Made by a program: the position numbers and the translations under genes. Below are positions 6,893 through 11,085 of a stretch of DNA of 11,085 nt, one piece after another (the stretch's first letter is position 1; every line of letters begins with the position of its first letter). The notes below the pieces were generated by a model. The model saw nothing but the letters and a program-made list of their open reading frames with translations. It did no database searches and was not told the DNA's origin. Origin of the DNA: Archaeoglobus sp. JdFR-24 (GTDB lineage Archaea > Halobacteriota > Archaeoglobi > Archaeoglobales > Archaeoglobaceae); contig MTML01000012.1 of assembly GCA_002011215.1 (NCBI GenBank), positions 1 to 11,085 on the forward strand, in the 5' to 3' direction.

Positions 6893-6997
6893 GACAGCGA
6901 GAACCTTAAATGTTGACTATCGAACGAAGTCTCGCAGGTGATTTGCCGGAAATTGAAACAAGCCAAAGGTGAGTGCGACTTTTTAAAGAAAAAGAAA

Positions 6998-8179
6998 ATG
7001 AGAATCTTAGTAGTTCAGGAATCGGATTGGCTTGAAAAGGGCCCTCATCAAAGCCATCACTTGGTAGAGAGACTCTCGAAAAGGGGACATGAGGCGAGAG
7101 TGATAGATTATGAAATTCTCTGGAGGGAACACGAAAAGAAAGGGATTATCTCCAAGAGAGAAATTTTTGAGAACGTCCACAAGGTACTAAATGATGGAAG
7201 TGTAACTGTAATAAGACCTTCCATTATTAAATTGCCAATTTTGGATTACTTATCTTTACTTCACACTCACAGGAAGGAGATAAAGAGACAGATTGAGGAA
7301 TTTAGACCCGATGTCATTGTCGGCTTTGGCATCTTGAATGCCAATATCGCCCTCAAACTAGCAAAGAAAAATGGCATTCCATTCGTTTATTACATCATAG
7401 ATGAGCTACACAGGTTAGTTCCGCAGAAATACTTCCAAGGGCTTGCTAGGTATATCGAAAGTAAAAACATGAAAAACGCAGACAAGGTCATCTCTATTAG
7501 TGAAGGGCTCAGAGAATACACCGTTCAAATGGGGGCAGACGAGGGGAAAACACAGGTAATAAGGGCAGGCGTCGATCTTGAACGCTTTAACCTGACAGAT
7601 AGAGATTCCGTTCGAAGAAAACATGGTGTACGAGACGAAGATGTAGTTCTGCTTTTCATGGGATGGTTATATAACTTCTCTGGACTGAAGGAAGTTGCTA
7701 TGGAGCTAGCAAGGTTAGGGAAGTGTAACATCAAGCTTTTCATCCTTGGAAAAGGTGATTTGTGGGACACCCTTCAGGATATTAAAAGGGAATACAAGCT
7801 GGACACCAGAATAATCATGGTGAGATGGAAACCTTACAGCGATATCCCGAAATATATTGCCGCTTCGGATATCTGCATTCTTCCCGCTCATAAAAATGAT
7901 ATCATGAAAAACATAGTGCCGATAAAAGTGTATGAGTACATGGCAGCGGGAAAGCCTGTGATTGCTACCAAGCTGCCTGGCATCATGAAGGAGTTCGGCG
8001 AGAATAATGGCGTGGTCTATGTGGATAGACCCGAGGACGTGATTCCCAAAGCCCTTGAACTAATTGAAAGTGGGACGATAGAGGAGCTTCGCCTCAGGGC
8101 GAGGCGTTTCGTCCAAAGATTCAGCTGGGATAGGATCACCGACGAATTTGAGAACATCTTACTAAAAAGGAATCCATAA
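6998..8179 (+). CDS. Glycosyltransferase, GT4-like GT-B fold
   Basis: Retaining glycosyltransferase of 393 residues, expected to act in the cytosol on a lipid-linked or nascent glycan. The N-terminal Rossmann part starts at once (MRILVVQESDWLEKGPHQ). The linker VIRAGVDLERF is at 188-197, and the second domain begins VVLLFMGWLY at 216-225. The donor-binding region holds WKPYSDIPKYIAASDICILP (277-296) and VPIKVYEYMAAGKPVIAT (307-324), the usual place of the second Glu of the GT4 E-x7-E motif; the first Glu is replaced. The start at 6998 is chosen because beta-strand 1 begins there. A GTG at 6938 is in frame and would add 20 lysine-rich residues (CDFLKKKK) that look untranslated; neither start has a strong ribosome site. 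It lies 105 bp after the epimerase, probably in the same transcript. Confidence 0.87.
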   Translation: MRILVVQESDWLEKGPHQSHHLVERLSKRGHEARVIDYEILWREHEKKGIISKREIFENVHKVLNDGSVTVIRPSIIKLPILDYLSLLHTHRKEIKRQIEEFRPDVIVGFGILNANIALKLAKKNGIPFVYYIIDELHRLVPQKYFQGLARYIESKNMKNADKVISISEGLREYTVQMGADEGKTQVIRAGVDLERFNLTDRDSVRRKHGVRDEDVVLLFMGWLYNFSGLKEVAMELARLGKCNIKLFILGKGDLWDTLQDIKREYKLDTRIIMVRWKPYSDIPKYIAASDICILPAHKNDIMKNIVPIKVYEYMAAGKPVIATKLPGIMKEFGENNGVVYVDRPEDVIPKALELIESGTIEELRLRARRFVQRFSWDRITDEFENILLKRNP

Positions 8180-8352
8180 TGGAAAAGCGTGGGCACGCTG
8201 GGGTTGACCTCAAATGTCGTGGTTCCTGATCTCCGTGTTCTTGTGAACGATCCAGATTAGGCCAAATAGAAAAAGAGTACTAACTCTGTTGGGATTGGTT
8301 GCTTGACGGATCTTGAGCTTCAGGCAAATGTGCGTTCCACCTCTGGGGGAAA

Positions 8353-8367
8353 GACTTGAATCAAGTC
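8353..8367. repeat. 15-bp perfect palindrome
   Basis: GACTTGA-A-TCAAGTC, with 7-bp arms and a 1-nt centre. It could be an operator for the downstream pair of genes, but it lies about 180 bp before the promoter, and one such palindrome is not far from chance in a window of this size. Confidence 0.3.
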
Positions 8368-8549
8368 AAGTAGACAAATTACTAAATAAACAGGGCTGTG
8401 GCTGACTCTGAGGAAGGCATAAGAGGCATCTCAGATTGTTAGGGCAATCGCCTTGGAATCAGTCCCAGCAAGTTCTCAGAGGAAAGGGATTGCGTTGCGA
8501 AAAGAACTAACTCACCATGTTTTTCCTTAGAAAACGGGACACCTTAACT

Positions 8550-8577
8550 TTGACGTTCTACAGGCGACGCATAATAT
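8550..8577 (+). promoter_or_regulatory. Promoter candidate of the right-hand operon
   Basis: TTGACG (8550-8555, 5 of 6), 16 bp, then TAATAT (8572-8577, 4 of 6), overlapping the first copy of the 9-bp tandem repeat. Transcription would start near 8584, about 60 nt before the glycosyltransferase ATG. Confidence 0.5.
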
Positions 8578-8587
8578 GCATAATATG
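8570..8587. repeat. Tandem 9-bp repeat CATAATATG x2
   Basis: Two perfect head-to-tail copies (8570-8578 and 8579-8587) lie on the -10 and start region of the promoter candidate, with the self-complementary ATGCAT at the junction. It could be a regulator site, or simply give two overlapping -10 boxes (CATAAT twice). Confidence 0.6.
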
Positions 8588-8644
8588 AAAATACCCTGTC
8601 GTGAATCGGTGTGGGTTGTATGAAATAGTTCGAGAGTGCGTGCA

Positions 8645-9772
8645 ATGAGCAAAAAGAGAGTTGTATTGGCTAGATCAAATCTAATAAACCGTGACCCCTG
8701 GTTAGCTAAAGAGATAGATACCTTAAAACGGTGGGGATATGTACCTACCCTAATATGCTGGGACAGGGAATGCAATATTGATGACTCACGACAAAAATTG
8801 TGTAGGGAAATACGGCTAAGATTTAGAGCTCCTTGGGGTACTAAAGTTCTTCCTTTTCTCCCTGTTTGGTGGTGCTTCCAGTTTTTTGCGCACTTGCTAA
8901 CAAAGGGGGATATAATCCATGCGATAAATCTAGATTCTGCTATCGTAGCACTAATCGCAAGTAAATTAAGGCGGCAGCCAATGATTTATGAAATGTTTGA
9001 TGTCTATGTAGACTTAATTAGGCTCCCGCGATTGGTTAGATGGGTTGGAATAAGGATAGAAAAACTTTTCATGCGACTTGCAAATGCTGTTATTATTGCG
9101 AATGAAGCGCAGGAGAAAGAGCTAGGCGGGATTCCCAACAACAATGTGTACGTGATTTACAATACTCCTCCAGACCTTTTTGAACGGCCGCCTGTTCGGA
9201 AACATGCTACATTTACTCTGTTCTATGCTGGCGTCCTTTACCGTAGTCGCCCCTCAAATTTGGACAAAGTTTTCCAAGCTATTAGGGATATTGAAGGTGT
9301 ACAATTGATTATTGCAGGCTATGGTGACCTTGCTACTGAAATTAAACAGTGGGTAAACCAAAACGAAGGCAAAGTAAAGTTTATAGGTAAAATTAGCTAC
9401 GACGAAGTTCTAAAGGAAACCATGGCAAGTGACCTCTTGTTTGCACTTTATGACACTAGCGTGCCCGGAGTTAGATACGCTACTTGCAATAAGTTATTCG
9501 AAGCCATGATGTGCCACAAGCCCATTATAGTGAGTGAGGGTACAGCAATGGCGGAAATAGTACGGAGGGAAAATTGTGGTTTGGTTGTGGATCCATCAAG
9601 TGTCCAAGAAATTAAGAAGGCAATTATGAGATTAAAGGAAGATCCTGAACTGTACTATCAGCTTGGAGCAAATGGCAGGGTCGCTTTCGAGAAGAAGTAT
9701 AGCAGGAAGATTATGGAGCAACGATTGTTAACTGTCTACGAAAAAATAGGGCAAGGTCAAGACATAAATTAG
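8645..9772 (+). CDS. Glycosyltransferase, GT4-like GT-B fold (AT-rich)
   Basis: Second GT-B type glycosyltransferase, 375 residues, cytosolic or at the membrane face. N-terminal domain: RVVLARSNLINRDPWLAKEI at 5-24, KGDIIHAINLDSAIVALIA at 87-105, and YEMFDVYVD at 115-123 in the acceptor region. The linker VYVIYNTPP is at 168-176. C-terminal domain: TLFYAGVLYRSRPSNLDKV at 191-209, VQLIIAGYGDL at 219-229, VKFIGKISYDEVLKETMAS at 244-262, and CNKLFEAMMCHKPIIVSE at 281-298, which keeps the second Glu (E286) of the donor site. The ATG at 8645 is preferred to the in-frame GTG at 8636, because GAGAG lies 8 nt before it. Base composition is lower in GC than in the genes to the left. The radical SAM gene follows after 5 bp. 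Confidence 0.85.
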   Translation: MSKKRVVLARSNLINRDPWLAKEIDTLKRWGYVPTLICWDRECNIDDSRQKLCREIRLRFRAPWGTKVLPFLPVWWCFQFFAHLLTKGDIIHAINLDSAIVALIASKLRRQPMIYEMFDVYVDLIRLPRLVRWVGIRIEKLFMRLANAVIIANEAQEKELGGIPNNNVYVIYNTPPDLFERPPVRKHATFTLFYAGVLYRSRPSNLDKVFQAIRDIEGVQLIIAGYGDLATEIKQWVNQNEGKVKFIGKISYDEVLKETMASDLLFALYDTSVPGVRYATCNKLFEAMMCHKPIIVSEGTAMAEIVRRENCGLVVDPSSVQEIKKAIMRLKEDPELYYQLGANGRVAFEKKYSRKIMEQRLLTVYEKIGQGQDIN

Positions 9773-9777
9773 ACAAG

Positions 9778-10920
9778 ATGAAAGTTAGAGAGGTTTTATT
9801 CAATTTTATACGGGGAAGACACACCTCGGGACAGATGCTAAATTTGCTCAAGTATTTCTGGGGCGGGCGAAAAAGTATTGTAGACTGGCATCCCATATAT
9901 ATCTCGGTTTTCCCAACTTTCAAGTGCAATCTGAACTGCGACATGTGCCTGACCCACTCGCAGAAGAAGCCAAATCCCTACGGACAAAAACCTGGCGCAG
10001 ACATGGATTTTCAGCTTTTTAAAGACATCTTAGACCGATACAGGAATGCATTGGTAGTGAATTTGATCGGGAATGGAGAACCTTTATTCAACAAGGATCT
10101 TTTTAGGATGATTGAATTCGCTGCTAGCAAGAGCATGTACACCGTTTCTGGTTCAAACGGGATCGTTGTGGGGGATTATCTTCAACAAATAGTAGATTCG
10201 CCTTTAGGCACCTTTATCGTGAGTATTAATGGTCATAATCGAACCGAGTTCAACCGAATTACAGGAGCACAGGAGAAATTCTTCGATTTGATATGTCGCA
10301 ATACAGTTGAATTAGTAAGATTGAGAGATTCGAGGAAGTCCAGGCTACGGATTTTTGTCAGCATTATTTTAGATAAACGCAATTACGGACAGGTGAAAGA
10401 GATGATTTATTTCGCACAGAGTTTAGGGGTGGATGGCGTTCTATTTTTCCAGTTCCTTCCTTCTCCTGCACCCGGCTTTACACCCGAGGAACGTTGTCTT
10501 TTTTCAGATGATGCGAATGTCTTGAGAGCCTTCTCAGAAGCCAAAGCGCTAAATTTGAAAAGAAGGTTTCAAGTAGTACTCCCCCCACTCTTATCAAGAT
10601 CAGCGAATAATAAACTCTGTACTTCCCCTTTCTACAACCTAGCTGTGGATGGTGAAGGAAACGTAGGCGGCTGCAGTTGTCAACTGCTCAATTTCTCTCA
10701 GAATGGCAACTTCTATGATGAGGAAGACCCTTGGAATAATAGGTACTTCCAAGAATTCAGAAAGAGCTTTATCGACCGTGAGTCATCACTGTTATGGCCG
10801 TGCAAGTATTGTTATAACAACACGAGCGCTTCCCGACTAGTCGCCAATCCAGGTCTTCCCTTCTACATAATGCGTCGCATTTTTCATAAGGTCAAGATTT
10901 CGAGGAGTCTGCGGCCGTAG
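9778..10920 (+). CDS. Radical SAM protein with SPASM-like C-terminal cysteines
   Basis: Iron-sulfur enzyme that would cleave S-adenosylmethionine to make a 5'-deoxyadenosyl radical. The cluster motif is C50-x3-C54-x2-C57 (CNLNCDMC), with GNGEP at 98-102 in the place of the family GGEP. A second group, C281, C299, C301, C342 and C345 (LCTSPF, GGCSC, PCKYC), fits an auxiliary iron-sulfur cluster of the SPASM/Twitch type, although the spacing is reduced. VVNLIGNGEPLF and FIVSINGHNRTEFNRITG have the barrel pattern of the family, and the length (380) is usual. The tail after 350 is basic. Its place directly behind a glycosyltransferase suggests modification of a sugar, lipid or peptide linked to the glycan pathway, but the substrate is unknown. 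There is no good ribosome site (AAG before the ATG), so translation is probably coupled to the gene upstream. Confidence 0.9.
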   Translation: MKVREVLFNFIRGRHTSGQMLNLLKYFWGGRKSIVDWHPIYISVFPTFKCNLNCDMCLTHSQKKPNPYGQKPGADMDFQLFKDILDRYRNALVVNLIGNGEPLFNKDLFRMIEFAASKSMYTVSGSNGIVVGDYLQQIVDSPLGTFIVSINGHNRTEFNRITGAQEKFFDLICRNTVELVRLRDSRKSRLRIFVSIILDKRNYGQVKEMIYFAQSLGVDGVLFFQFLPSPAPGFTPEERCLFSDDANVLRAFSEAKALNLKRRFQVVLPPLLSRSANNKLCTSPFYNLAVDGEGNVGGCSCQLLNFSQNGNFYDEEDPWNNRYFQEFRKSFIDRESSLLWPCKYCYNNTSASRLVANPGLPFYIMRRIFHKVKISRSLRP

Positions 10921-10958
10921 TCTTTTAACATCCTGTGAAATGCGTTACAGTTATATTG

Positions 10959-10990
10959 GGAGTCACGCTAAGGTGACTTTGCACTTTTTA
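10959..10990 (+). terminator. Candidate terminator after the radical SAM gene
   Basis: AGTCAC (10961-10966) pairs with GTGACT (10973-10978) around the 6-nt loop GCTAAG, extended by two G-T pairs to 10959/10980, followed by GCAC and TTTTT. The stem is modest and the T run is offset by four bases, so it is only a candidate. Confidence 0.4.
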
Positions 10991-11085
10991 GGTCCAGTTG
11001 CAATGTGAGTTCTGCAGGATTTTCGACCAATCACCTCTGCAACTTCTGCAGACTCCCCTGGATTCGGCTCTCGCTCAAATACTCC
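10963..11085 (-). CDS. Weak open frame entering from the right edge
   Basis: Reading leftwards from the window edge, one minus-strand frame is open for 40 codons and stops with TGA at 10965-10963. No family is recognised (it contains ESAEVAEVIGRKSCRTHIAT). Forty open codons are not significant alone and a plus-strand frame is also open here. It is listed only because a convergent gene ending in this hairpin would be plausible. Confidence 0.12.
   Translation of the reverse strand, partial: GVFEREPNPGESAEVAEVIGRKSCRTHIATGPKKCKVTLA

Larger units (their letters stand above)
8180..8635. other. 456-bp gap without a recognisable gene
   Basis: No coding relic was seen in any frame that resembles a family I know. 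It holds a perfect 6-bp inverted repeat AGCGTG-GG-CACGCT (8186-8199) 6 nt after the preceding stop, without a T run; a 15-bp perfect palindrome GACTTGA-A-TCAAGTC (8353-8367); a TCTGAG/CTCAGA hairpin (8407-8412 with 8430-8435); and, near the end, a promoter and a tandem repeat (separate entries). The size suggests a boundary between two transcription units. Confidence 0.6.

Noticed and set aside
6897..6935. GCGAGA / TCTCGC inverted repeat between the epimerase and the glycosyltransferase as a terminator
   Set aside because: The 6-bp arms are separated by a loop of nearly 30 nt and no T run follows; the neighbouring genes look co-transcribed.
1..11085. tRNA, rRNA, CRISPR array or a novel defence system
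   Set aside because: No cloverleaf, rRNA-like segment, regular repeat-spacer pattern or defence effector domain was seen on either strand; only the orphan controller hints at former defence.

Overview
The window reads as a bacterial surface-glycan / protein-glycosylation locus with a decayed mobile-element and restriction-modification scar in its left third. A bacterial host is suggested by promoters with sigma70-like spacing (TTGACA-17-TATAGT before the first glycosyltransferase), Shine-Dalgarno sequences, and a restriction-modification (R-M) type controller protein with its own C-box operator. The oligosaccharyltransferase at the left edge has an archaeal-type DxH motif. I recall this combination from Chloroflexota (Dehalococcoidia-like) genomes, but that assignment is only a guess and an archaeal host is not formally excluded.

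Layout. Positions 1-1331 (minus): N-terminal 443 codons of an STT3/AglB-type oligosaccharyltransferase, cut by the window edge; this long frame is open to the edge and is GC-rich. Positions 1530-1814 (minus): a 94-residue HTH protein that looks like an R-M controller (C) protein, with a textbook double C-box at 1860-1885 overlapping its -35. No restriction or methyltransferase gene accompanies it. Positions ~1900-3460 (plus): a heavily frameshifted IS110-family element, with a run of four hairpins (1904-2066) where a bridge RNA would be expected, followed by a transposase pseudogene in at least six frame segments with four stops. Positions 3594-4642: a promoter, a possible 23-codon leader ORF, and a polyprenyl-phosphate-sugar-synthase-like GT2. 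Positions 4946-8179: two extended SDR nucleotide-sugar epimerase/dehydratases 3 bp apart, then a GT4-like glycosyltransferase. Positions 8180-8635: a gap without genes, ending in a promoter and a 9-bp tandem repeat. Positions 8645-10920: a second, more AT-rich glycosyltransferase and a radical SAM/SPASM-like protein in one tight operon. A hairpin at 10959-10980 may end it.

How the genes could work together (inference): the SDR enzymes make activated sugars, the GT2 charges a polyprenyl phosphate, the two GT4-like enzymes extend a glycan, and the STT3 enzyme would transfer a lipid-linked glycan to asparagine of secreted proteins. The radical SAM enzyme could add an unusual modification. Sampled base composition changes along the window (about 65% GC at 901-960, about 40% at 8881-8940), so the right-hand genes may have a separate origin.
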